Shown: one piece after another, positions 1-9,400 of the stretch | How positions within the stretch are numbered: the stretch's first letter is position 1 | Layout: every line of letters starts with the position of its first letter | From: Branchiostoma floridae | Taxonomy: Eukaryota > Chordata > Leptocardii > Amphioxiformes > Branchiostomatidae | NCBI RefSeq assembly: GCF_000003815.2 | Contig: NC_049983.1 | Span: 19,311,910-19,375,909 of the forward strand | DNA length: 64,000 nt | Reading direction: 5' to 3' | The notes under the pieces: generated by a model | The model's input: the letters and a program-made list of their open reading frames with translations, nothing else | What the model was told of the DNA's origin: nothing | The model's database searches: none | Translations under genes and position numbers: made by a program

Positions 1-720
1 TCAGATTCTAATGGCCTCAGTGAGGTTCAAGAGCCACCATTCAAAAGGGTAAAGTTACAGAGACTAGGACATTTCTTGATCGGAATCATACATTACGTTT
101 GACGATATTTTGGAGCTTAATGGCCATTTAAAGATCGAAGGTGAATCACAACCACACCGGGCAAGATCGCACTGTCGTTACCATTTTCAACGAGGCTGAT
201 GGTCCTCCGTGATCATCCCAGATCTAGGCCTAGAGTCATGTCGATCGGGGGATACACACAACGGGCCTATTTGAGTGTGTGTGTGCAAGTTTGCATCATG
301 AACACAAAATGCAAGCCAACTCAAGATGGCTTCACGTACTGAAAGCCAATTTACGTTTGCTTGGCTTGATTTTTGCATCATGAACATTGCTAGGAACCGG
401 CGCAGTACAGACCCTCATCAGATGCAACCCGGTTGCCTATACTCGCCGCCCGAGCAAGCATTGTAAGACTCTTGTGCGCATATTCCTACTTTTTGAGAAG
501 GATATTGGATAGACTGAATGCAGGGGTATGAAATGATTTCAGATGGAGCAAGACTAAAGACCTTGATCAGACTTTTCAGGAACCCTATCATGATCCACAC
601 TATTACATGATCTTACATTACAATAATGTTTGGCAAGATAACCAGTGAAAATAAAGACTGTCACCCTACAGTACAGATTTACAAAGATAAGCCGACACAA
701 AAAGTTGGTAAGAACCAACA
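1..720. other. Non-coding flank with no gene seen
   Basis: AT-leaning sequence without a convincing exon. The only structure I see is a 15-bp direct repeat, TTTGCATCATGAACA, at 290-304 and 372-386, 82 bp apart. Short open frames here have no recognisable protein features. Confidence 0.5.
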
Positions 721-860
721 CCATTCTGATTGTCAGCTAAAGTTATAACATCTGCTTGGACGAAACCTCACGACCAATCACGAGGCGGCACTGACGTCAT
801 TTCCGCCAGCGCCATTTCTGAACCGAAGGACAGAGGACAGAAGGTAACTTCGTTGTTTGT
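721..860 (+). promoter_or_regulatory. Candidate promoter and untranslated first exon
   Basis: A locally GC-richer patch holds a CCAAT box (CGACCAATCA, 771-780) and, 12 bp further on, a perfect CRE palindrome (TGACGTCA, 792-799). Next comes GCGCCATTT, then an AAG|GTAACT splice-donor-like site with GT at 844-845. CCAAT followed by CRE and a short exon ending in a donor is a common layout for a housekeeping first exon. I infer transcription on the plus strand. No ATG-led coding segment is visible before the donor, so the exon would be 5' UTR. No downstream exon could be linked to it. Confidence 0.35.
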
Positions 861-1161
861 AATTTCTGCCATTTACAGTGCCGATTCGTGTGGGTTGACG
901 GGGAAACTGTTACGTGCAATGTTCTGGTAATGCCATGGAGCTCAAAACGCCGAGATATATTTATATGTAGCGTTGGTTATCGCGAAATCCAAAACTTAGG
1001 CAAAAGTTTACATGTGGCCAAGGAGGTCCTTTTTTCAACCTCTTTGATGTGGCCCTGGCCCTAAAGAGTCGGTATTGATGGACGTTTCTGGTTCTATCTT
1101 TTACATAGGTGGACATGTGAAATACAGAAGCGCAAATATACAAAAGTAACGGTCTCCTCTG

Positions 1162-1384
1162 TCAGCACTGGAACACCAGTGCTGAAGTGGTCGTCAGCAC
1201 TGGAAGTCCAGTGCTGAGCCGGCGTCAGCACTGGAAATCCAGTGCTGAGGCAGCTTCAGCACCCAAAGCCCTCCTGTCAGCACTGGAAACCGAGTGCTGA
1301 GACTACAATCAGCACTGGATTTCCAGTGCTGAGGACATTTCAGCTCTGGAAATCCAGTGCTGACAAATATTCTGCACTGGAAAC
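1162..1384. repeat. Left subterminal palindrome array (8 units)
   Basis: Units are a 24-bp near-perfect palindrome, half-site TCAGCACTGG, then four variable bases, then CCAGTGCTGA. They start at 1162, 1194, 1225, 1256 (degenerate), 1277, 1309, 1340 and 1371 (partial). Spacings are 32, 31, 31, 21, 32, 31 and 31 bp, so all are close to two or three turns of B-DNA. The 7-8 bp spacers differ from each other. The short-spaced degenerate unit (TCAGCAC followed by about 14 bp) has a counterpart in the right array, so the two arrays are homologous. Confidence 0.9.
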
Positions 1385-1460
1385 GGAGTATAAAATGTTT
1401 AAAGTTGTTGAAAAGAACTAACATTCTGTAACAAAATATAAATGGACAACTGTATTATAC

Positions 1461-1925
1461 AATGTTTTTTAAATGATACTTCTTTGCCGCACAAGCGAAA
1501 TGTGTCGTCCACCTGTAACTACCTATTCTTTGTAAAAAAAACCAAAAAAACAAGCGATCTCTTTACCACACAGATAGACCAACTGTTAGTTGTCTAACTC
1601 CGACTACCTATTGTTTTTTAAATGATGTTCTTTGCCGCACAAGCAGAATGTGTCGTCCACCTGTAACTACCTATTCTTTGTAAAAAAAACAAAACAAGCG
1701 ATCTCTTTACCACACAGATAGACCAACTGTTAGTTGTCTAACTCTGACTACCTATTGTTTTTTAAATGATGTTCTTTGCCGCACAAGCAGAATGTGTCGT
1801 CCACCTGTAACTACCTATTCTTTGTAAAAAAAAACTAAAAAACAAGCGATCTCTTTACCACACAGATAGACCAACTGTTAGTTGTCTACCTCTGACTAAA
1901 AAGGCACTTCTTTGCCACAAGTATA
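1461..1925. repeat. Central tandem repeat, period about 136-148 bp
   Basis: The word CTTTGCCGCACAA recurs at 1482, 1630 and 1774, and a degenerate form at 1910, giving periods of 148, 144 and 136 bp. Each unit also carries GTCGTCCACCTGTAACTACC, a run of A, AAGCGATCTCTTTACCACAC and AACTGTTAGTTGTCTA. The array sits between the two palindrome arrays of the 1139-2650 element and has no coding potential. Confidence 0.85.
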
Positions 1926-2166
1926 GAATATGTGATTCGTTGATTTAAAATTTTTCGTATCAATTGACCAAAAGAAAAGAAACTTGAGTGCCATTAACAG
2001 TATACACAATTCACAATATCACAAGTGTCTAGTCTAAAGCTAGTAAAAGCTAGTGCCATGCAAGATCTGCTTGGAGATTAAATAACACGCACAGATATAC
2101 CTAAGTCTAAAGGAAATAACTCAGACAGCCGTACGGACGCATGCTACTAGTACACGAATATTACGT

Positions 2167-2634
2167 TCAGCACTGGAACGTTCCAGTGCTTTATAGACGT
2201 CAGCACTGGAAGCCCAGAGCTGAAGTTTTTACATCACTGGTCTTCCAGTGCTGAAAAGTTCCCGAGCACTGGTAAATCCAGTGCTGAACCCGTTACTTTA
2301 ATTTTAATTTTGTATATCAGCACTCGGTTCCAGTGCTGACGGCGGTTTCAGCACTGGGTAACCAGTGCTGAATGACCTCTGCCGCGAGTTCAGCACTGGT
2401 ACCCGAGTGCTGGCGGCAGTTCAGCACTGGAAAACCAGTGCTCGGAGAAGTTCAGCACTGGAAATCCAGTGCTCGCATTGGGTTCAGCACTGGAATTCCA
2501 GTGCTGAGGGAGCTTCAGCACCCGAACAAGGCTGTTCAGCACTGGAAAACCAGTGCTGACGTTTCTTCAGCACTGGAAAACCAGTGCTGAGGCCGATTCG
2601 ACCCATTGATTCAGCACTGGAACACCAGTGTGGA
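2167..2634. repeat. Right subterminal palindrome array (14 units)
   Basis: The same TCAGCACTGG / CCAGTGCTGA palindrome starts at 2167, 2200, 2231 (shortened), 2263, 2317, 2348, 2390, 2421, 2452, 2484, 2515 (degenerate), 2536, 2567 and 2611. Spacings are 33, 31, 32, 54, 31, 42, 31, 31, 32, 31, 21, 31 and 44 bp, again near integral multiples of 10.5. The central four bases vary (AACG, AAAA, AAAT, AATT and others) while the half-sites are held. A 54-bp gap at 2263-2317 contains a copy-like remnant of the element's own right end. Confidence 0.9.
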
Positions 2635-3041
2635 ACCTGTTACTTTTGTATACTTGCTACAGAAGTTTTCACTTCTTCTTGGAAATTTCTGCCGTTCATG
2701 CCCACTGGCAGTTTTCTGTGATGGAGTGGATCTCCAGTTCCCGGCTATCTGAGCTGGCATTAGTCATTGAGGAGTCGTACTAAATGTTCCCCGGCCGTTG
2801 ATGTAGACTGCTGAGTGCTAAGGTTTTATGATACCCTGGTGTCATTTTCTTCCATTGGTAACATGTTAAAGACTTGCAGAAATACAATTGAATACAATTT
2901 ATTTTTTAACGATCTAGAGGATCATTTCCTCGCTATTAGATTGAAATATTTTTCATGTGATAATTCGGTCGGGAAGTAATGTTAAAACGTCTTCAAAAAG
3001 TGCGACTTGGGGCATCCGAGGGCGAATTCAAATGATATGCA

Positions 3042-3049
3042 TGACGTCA
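3042..3049. promoter_or_regulatory. CRE palindrome upstream of the THAP relic
   Basis: A perfect TGACGTCA lies about 50 bp before the ATG at 3097. It could have been part of the promoter of the former THAP gene. Motif match only. Confidence 0.35.
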
Positions 3050-3096
3050 TTTTAGAGAGTCGCGTTCTTCTAGTAGCTCTACCCCCGTCCGCTGTA

Positions 3097-3584
3097 ATGG
3101 CGTCTTGTACTACAGGTCGTGTTAGTACAAAGTCCAGTAGAAGTTATTGTGTCGCAGGAGGCCCACATGGCGTTAGCTGTAAGAATAGTAAGTCTACCGA
3201 GGGGATATCTATGCACAGATTCACCAAAGTTAAAAATGACAGAACTGTGGCTGACAAATTGAGAGTCTCAGCAAGGAGCTTATCCCTCAGCGAGCTAGAA
3301 AACAGTGTACAAAATTATGTATCAAGTTTGTTCAGAGGCATCGGCATGGTTCCTTCCGCGACATCTACGGCTCCGCACACTTCGAGCTCCGCACACTTCG
3401 AGCCCTCGTGCTTCAACATGAACCTTGAGATTATATTTGGGAGAGCTGTGGGAGGACCAGAAGGATTATCGCAGGAAAAGTTCCAACTATTGACACCGCT
3501 GGTCTGCCGACTCCCAGTCACGGAACGCGCGCGGAGAAGGGTGAATTCGCCACACAGCTGCATGACCCATCTGTCACATACTAG
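3097..3584 (+). pseudogene. THAP-type (C2CH) zinc-finger relic with several frame breaks
   Basis: From the ATG at 3097 the frame reads SYCVAGGPHGVSC followed by GISMHRF, the N-terminal half of a THAP domain (C-x-n-C zinc ligands, then HRF). The next part, KFVQRHR...YGSAHFE, lies in another frame (from 3324). PSCFNMNLE is back in the first frame, and RRIIAGKVPTIDTAG, the segment that commonly follows THAP domains, is in a third register from 3459, ending at TAG 3582-3584. A 16-bp tandem duplication (3371-3386 and 3387-3402) falls exactly at the AHFE motif and explains one frame break; 16 is not a multiple of three. The HRFPK-type proline is T, and the expected tryptophan is not in frame. THAP domains bind DNA and occur in cellular factors and P-element-type transposases. 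With at least three breaks this is a decayed copy. An alternative is an unrecognised intron between about 3230 and 3320. Confidence 0.75.
3371..3402. repeat. 16-bp tandem duplication inside the THAP relic
   Basis: CTCCGCACACTTCGAG occurs twice in direct tandem. Both copies encode the conserved AHFE of the THAP domain in alternative frames, so the duplication shifts the frame. Confidence 0.9.
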
Positions 3585-3852
3585 TAGTAATTCGCCCTGT
3601 AAATTTACCTTGTATTTCGCTTATTCTGGTCATAACTGCGGTGCCATTATTGTGAAGTACTTGTACGCTTAGACTCCGACACAAAACAGCACAAATGATT
3701 CTTGGATTTTACATCTTTGTCGGCGTCCGGATAGATTTCATAACAAAGTGAACCGCTTATACCGAACTCGTAACAACAAACGACGCTGTCCCAAGATTTT
3801 CAAGCACGAAAATTTGCTGACCGTATTCAAAATACGTTGGAAAAATTGTCAA

Positions 3853-4110
3853 TAGATTTTGTCATGAATATTGTAGTTCTTGGTCTCAGTAAAACCAAGT
3901 TACGAGCGAATCTGGGATTTTTCGTCGTCAACAACAACAACTCTAAGAAAAATGGCCCCAAAAAAGATGGCGGCCGTGCGCTAAAATCCTGAGACTTTTC
4001 GAATTTTCTTTCACGGAAACACCAGTCTGTATGTTTTTCCTCGAATCACTAGGAGCTTACGAAATCTGTCTGTTGTGTAGTGTCTTTAGCGGTGGACATG
4101 TTGTTGATAG
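3853..4110 (+). promoter_or_regulatory. Copy 1 of a duplicated YY1-motif block ending in a splice donor
   Basis: The block contains AAGATGGCGGC (3964-3974), a textbook YY1-type promoter element. It ends in a possible short coding start, ATG at 4098 (M-L-L-I), followed directly by a strong donor, GATAG|GTGAGT, with the intron starting at 4111. A diverged second copy lies 432 bp downstream. YY1 elements at this position usually mark TATA-less promoters, so a first exon ending at 4110 is a reasonable inference. No second exon could be identified. Confidence 0.4.
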
Positions 4111-4283
4111 GTGAGTTAAAATAGTTTGGTTTTGTATAAAAACTTCCGAAGCGTAACCTGAGCATGTAAACAAAGGAAAATATATCTGGGTTGCGGGACC
4201 ACAAGTATGTACGTACTCGTTACTATGTCATCGATAACTCGTTTTTTTTTGCTCGTGTAGCTACAAACTTGGCACTTTTGTCG

Positions 4284-4527
4284 CTAGATTTTGTCATGAA
4301 TATTGTAGCATTGTTATGTAGTACTGATATGGTCTCCGTAAAACCTAGTTACGAGTGAATCTTGGATTTTTCGTCGTCAACAACAAAGAAAAATTCCTCA
4401 CAAAAAAATGGCGGCCCCATGCCATGCGCTATTATTTAACCACACTTTTCGAATTTTCTATCACGGAAACACCAGTCTGTGTTTTCCTCGAATCACTGGG
4501 AGCTTACGAAATCTGTCTGTTGTGCAG
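4284..4527 (+). repeat. Copy 2 of the YY1-motif block
   Basis: A direct duplicate of 3853-4080. It begins with TAGATTTTGTCATGAATATT, keeps TTTTTCGTCGTCAACAACAA and AATGGCGGCC (near 4408), and ends with GAAATCTGTCTGTTGTGCAG. It has about 18 extra bases near its start and lacks the GTGAGT donor found after copy 1. The duplication may be a local promoter duplication or part of a dispersed repeat. Confidence 0.8.
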
Positions 4528-5244
4528 ACAAATATGAGACAGAAAGAACAGTCACTCTCAAAATGTTTCACGGACTCGTCACAATCTGGAGGCGTTTAGC
4601 TATCGGCCGTGCTCACGACAAGAAATAGTCAGTCTACGACGTACTATCTATCCGATAAAAGCTTACAGGTTTGTAAACAAACACATACTTTGAGTGGGAA
4701 TGCATTTTGAGTCGCATTTCTTGTGGCAGTGAGGTTGCTTCTTATTTTAAATCCTGGCGAACTGTACGTAGTTAGTTGCTCAGCTGTTGTATATTTGTAC
4801 GCGACCGAAGCTTTAGTCCCGGTTTCGCTAGCAGGCACAAGCGGAGACCGCAAAGAGGCACAAACTTCTGCGCTTCCGCTAGAAAACATCTTCAAATTAA
4901 TGTACAGCATGGCCTCCTTACTGAGGATAATGTAAGCTCATGCTATCATTTGTGTATAGAAGAAGCGATGGCTGTTTATTCCCGCTTATTCCACACGCTA
5001 CAATAATGAACTTTCTCCCCGCTTGCGTTACGCACGCTTGGTACGTGCTTCAACTTCAAGTGCCTCTAAGATATATTTTAGTGGCGTGAATACGAACGAA
5101 ATTCCCTTCAAGTGAAGTGAAGTATGTGTTCTTTAGTCGTGCCGAGTTTCGTCAATGAATTATGTTTCCTTTATAAGATACGGGTCTATCAAATGTACAT
5201 TATTCCCCTAGTCAACCATACCAGCTAGTAGGGACTAACTAAAA

Positions 5245-5252
5245 TGACGTCA
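5245..5252. promoter_or_regulatory. CRE palindrome
   Basis: A perfect TGACGTCA between CTAACTAAAA and CGGCGTG. It is one of eight in the window. Confidence 0.3.
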
Positions 5253-5585
5253 CGGCGTGTTCCTAATTAGTTCCAGCAAAGAGCTAAAAGTACACATTTT
5301 TATGTCGCTGTTTGAGGGACTTCCGGACGGACAATTGATTTGAAACTTGCATTGACTTTTTCAGAAAAGATCAAATTTTTACATTATTGGTAGAAAATGC
5401 TACAGACGATTTCATTTCAGTTACACTTTAAAACATGTTACCAATGAAGGTATGTTAACTGTATAATGATAAGATGTATGTGACTCTCAGTTTGAAGCTT
5501 CCCATTTATAGTGTTTGGTTACATACCATCAATAATTTATAACTACAACAATGTATTTACTATTAGTCCTAACTTTATGTGTTAA

Positions 5586-6130
5586 AGGCGCCCAGAGCAG
5601 TTTTTAGTGCATTGAAATTGGGGATATTCTGGATGAGACAATCGGTACGGTATTGACATTTACCTCACCATTCTAGCACATTTGTGTCATTATTTCGTAC
5701 TTTCAGCGTTTAAAAGGACGTACAAACATGCCGCAAACGGACCCCTTTGATTTATTATATCCTACAATAAATCAGCACAGGATCGAGCCACTAACGGTTT
5801 CCCGTCGGTACTTTTCGGAGATTTTCGAACGCATGAGGTCATGGAGCGAATTGAATCTGATTCGCCCGTTCGGAAATCGAAACTTTATTCAAGTGACGAC
5901 ATCTCCGGAAGCATTCGGGATTCATTTGTCATGTTTGCGTGCGTTCCGAAAATTTGAAATAATGGCACGTGCAGCGCTCAGATTTTCAATAAGTTCTCAC
6001 CACCCAACGACGTCTCATCTTTGCTCAATAAATGTCGATATGCAATGAGATAGTGTTATTTAACCTTACTGTGTGTAAAAATGTCTTGAAAATTAAACTT
6101 CAAAAGACTCAAAAACTGCTCTGGGCGCCT
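5586..6130. mobile_element. 545-bp TTAA-flanked inverted-repeat element (piggyBac-type signature)
   Basis: The terminal repeat AGGCGCCCAGAGCAGTTTTT (5586-5605) is matched perfectly over 20 bp by its reverse complement at 6111-6130. Both ends abut TTAA (5582-5585 and 6131-6134), the target site of piggyBac and Kolobok elements. No transposase is encoded. The interior contains a 106-codon open frame from ATG 5728 with no recognised domain. It is a MITE-like, non-autonomous element. Confidence 0.85.
5728..6048 (+). CDS. Unrecognised 106-codon open frame inside the TTAA element
   Basis: The frame starts MPQTDPFDLLYP and ends SINVDMQ. It fills most of the element interior and begins about 140 bp from the left terminal repeat. 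I see no signal peptide, membrane segment or known motif, and the product is basic and mixed in composition. It could be a chance frame, since this part has few stop codons. It could also be a remnant of host or transposon coding sequence. Its being bounded by the element argues against a host gene. Annotated only as a possible ORF. Confidence 0.12.
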   Translation: MPQTDPFDLLYPTINQHRIEPLTVSRRYFSEIFERMRSWSELNLIRPFGNRNFIQVTTSPEAFGIHLSCLRAFRKFEIMARAALRFSISSHHPTTSHLCSINVDMQ

Positions 6131-6149
6131 TTAACATTACATTCTGCTG

Positions 6150-6430
6150 ACAACATTGACATCTGTTCAGTAACAGTCCCCATTCCACTAGAGGCTGCAA
6201 CTGCTGACAGACCAAAGATTTGACAGATCACTCAAAAAAATTTCAAAGAAAAATGAGTAAAAAAGTACAATTTTTCTTACGTTTTGTGTGTTTTGTTACC
6301 TTTTGATTCATTTGTTTACCACCTTGCATCATACATTGTGTTCCAATTATGAAATCAGACACACGAATCCAATTTTGGTCGCTGTATTGCCGTCTATTGG
6401 TCATTTCTCAAAATGTAGCATGGTGGCTTC
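6150..6430. repeat. Dispersed repeat copy A
   Basis: The segment with AGAGGCTGCAACTGCTGA, a downstream TCAAAAAAATTTC and TTATGAAATCA resembles 23450-23690 in the same order and orientation. The two copies are clearly diverged. The repeat type is not known to me. Confidence 0.5.
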
Positions 6431-9400
6431 CCAATGACCACTAAGTCTTACATGTACATGTAGGAGTTCATGGGAGGACAATGCTAATAACAAAATGTTT
6501 CTTGTAGCCCTCTGGCCTCACTGCTCCTCCTCCAATTCCTTTGAATCTCAGGCCATCAGGCAAGAACTGAACTTTTAACTTTAAGAAATGCCAATTCTTC
6601 CTTGAAGCTTTAGTTTAGGGCTTACAAGATAACATCTTTAAAACTTTGTTGCAGGAGAAGACTGCCTTTTCTACTTTTAATGGTATCATAAATCTTCCAG
6701 ACCATCTGTGTTTTGCAATAAGTCAAAAGATATTGAATCCTTATGAAGGTTTCTATTTGAATTTACTGTGAGCAGGATCTACCCTGACATGCGCATGTAT
6801 CACATGGTCGGATATTGGATTTCAAGATCTGCTTTTCTTCCATGATGCAGAATAACCTCGGGTGCTAGCGCTAAGGTGATGCTCAAGCAGAGATAACAAA
6901 TTGCATCCAAACCTGCAGGTTCTATAAACTCTTCCTTTATTGCTGCCATGATTCCGTGCCAGCTGCTGATGTGCCAATAACTACAAGTGTGATCAGGTAT
7001 TTTACAAGGGTAACCTGACCTGTGACCTGCGGGTCCGTCTCTCGTTATTACACAGTTGTTATTATGAATCTTGACGCTACCACGCAGCGATGCATCGTTA
7101 ATGCACAGGTTTTACAAGCAAGTCTGCACATGCAGCTGATGGAAGATTATTGGAGATGTTGGGATATACTTGGCCTAAGTTAAGAAATATTCCACATTGA
7201 TATTAATGTGTATCATTTATCACAGTGTCTGACAGTGATGTGCACATTTTTTAGTATCAACGTTAACCAGAACTTTTCTAATTGTAAAAATCTGTCAGAA
7301 TTTTTTTAATTGTAGAAATCTGTCTATCAGACAGTAGTTATGTAGTCTACAATTTAGACATTCATCAATGAATTAAAATAGATTATTATGTATCAATGTG
7401 TCTTTTTATTACAGTATCTCAAATCTGGAAATTTGCTGGTTCTGGTTTTGAGACTTAACGTTACTCTATTTATGCTACGTCTTTCAGGGCTGAGTTGGCA
7501 TGGCATCACCCTCCTGTTAAAAATTAGCTGTTCCTGTCAAACTCAAAGGTTTTCCGACATCATCATCTTTGGCATTGATGGAAGAACAGATCAAATCCAA
7601 AGTTCAGACTTGGAATATTCTTTGAAGTCAAGCTGTTGTGAAATCTCCCGAGAGCAACAGATGATTAAGACTCTTAGCGACAACTGTGTTGACTTAGTCA
7701 AGATTGATTTCTTGTCGGTGCTGAGAGTCTTAGAGGCATCTTCGATTATCGTCTTAGTCCCAAAGCTTCTTTGTCACCAAGGAAACTCTGAGAGGGCCAC
7801 TTCATCAATCTCCCTCGGGTCTTGTCATTGGCATAGAAAGTTTGCAATAAAAGCGAGAAACTAGAGCTACTCTTTTATCAGCTTATCAAGATAAGTGATG
7901 GTGCGCCTGTAGCAGATTATTTATCCTGTAGATCTGGTGTAACGTGCCGTGAACCGGCTTTTCTCCGGAAGACAAATGGAGTGTACATATCGTGCTTAAT
8001 CTGATCATGCAGGGTTACACCAGTACAGGGGACCCTCCTGGCACATGACAAAGTTCTGTCTCTAGGATATAATTATTAAAAGAATCCCACTTCACTGCAA
8101 TTCCGCCAGGAAATGGTGATAAAAAATCTGATTAATACTCGAATGCACCTCGGCAATGTCAAGGATGTGTTCTTCCTGCAGGGCTTGTGTACAGTAACTG
8201 TAAGAATCCTTTCGGCAAAGCCTGAAAGAGTAAGAAAGAGTTATGTGAATACCACAAAATGTGCAGAAGATGCTGAGACTTAGCCAGATCCTACATCTGC
8301 TTGTCGATTAGTACATGTACATGTGATAGTCGAGGTTGTCATTGTTAGCCGACTCAACATTCACCAAAGAGTACAATGCATATCCATATCTTATGATTTA
8401 TACTTCTATATAAGACTTCCAAAAACCCCTTATTACTTTCAAAATATTTAAACGGTTTCAAAGCCAGATGCAAGCAACAAATGCAAAACAAGACTGTATT
8501 CAGATGCATCCACATCTGTATGTATGCTAAACACAAGCACTGTGATATACCAAGGACGACCTTGGATATAGTCAGCTTTGAAATAGGCACAGATTCACCC
8601 AGACAGCTACAGATCCCTGGCAGTTTCCCCTTGGGATCAATTACTTAGTTTCTGGGTCGTTATACCATGCTTGTAACTTTCAATTTCTCATGAGCAGTTA
8701 CAAGTTAACTGAGGATTTCTGCAGGGCCTGGCTAAGTGTGTCTCGGGGGTGGAGGAGGATGATACCACCCTCCACCCTGCCTACTTCTCATCTCTTCTGA
8801 TAAAAGTCTGTTATCACATGATGGCAGTGAGAATCTCCCTTCAGAGCAGAATGCTGGTGGAGCAGAGATAGTCTGGGTTAGCTTTAGAAGTTGAGGCTTA
8901 TTCAGACAGACATTTTTTTTTACAGTTAAAGGGTTTGCCCCAGCATACCAGTAGACCAAAATTCTCATTTGTGTATTAATGTTCTGCCCACTTCAATCAG
9001 TAGGGAGCAGACTGAATGTAATAAGGCTGACATCCAAGGTAGTTAAATCTTCCAGATTGCCTCTAAGTCTTTCTTTAACTCAGATTTCAGAAGTAAATGT
9101 ACCCCTGCAAAGGCTGCTTACAAAAGTCAGTCAATTCTGTTCAAGATCTCTTCCAGTATGTTGTGTTAAGGAAATAATCATTATGATGAAATGTAATAAT
9201 CACTATATTAGCGCTAGTGGATCTTCTTAAATGAGAGGAAATGATATTTGAATACTTTCACCCCAATGCTAGAGCATTTGATTATATGTTTGACTTACTT
9301 TGCTCTGTTGGGAGTCAGTGTCTGTATATAGATGTCTGCACACTTACTTGTACTTATGATTGATGTTGCATACCCAGATCCTGTCACTTGATACTGCAGA

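Larger units (their letters stand above)
1139..2650. mobile_element. 1.5-kb TA-flanked element with short TIRs and palindrome arrays
   Basis: The left end TACAAAAGTAAC (1139-1150) is the exact reverse complement of the right end GTTACTTTTGTA (2639-2650). Each end is flanked outside by TA (1137-1138 and 2651-2652), as expected for a TA target-site duplication. Between the ends lie a left palindrome array, a central tandem repeat and a right palindrome array. There is no transposase, so the element is non-autonomous. TA duplications are typical of Tc1/mariner and related DNA transposons, but twelve-base TIRs with long subterminal palindrome arrays are not a standard mariner layout, so the superfamily is left open. 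Confidence 0.75.

Noticed and set aside
2365-2590. Two overlapping open frames of 64-72 codons in the right palindrome array
   Set aside because: They are by-products of the repeated palindrome and encode only its translation.
1162-2634. CRISPR array
   Set aside because: Repeats are palindromes separated by only 7-8 bp, there are no cas genes, and splice sites, MITEs and minisatellites around them show animal DNA.
7388-7864. 158-codon plus-strand frame
   Set aside because: No domain, no convincing splice context and composition like its non-coding surroundings.
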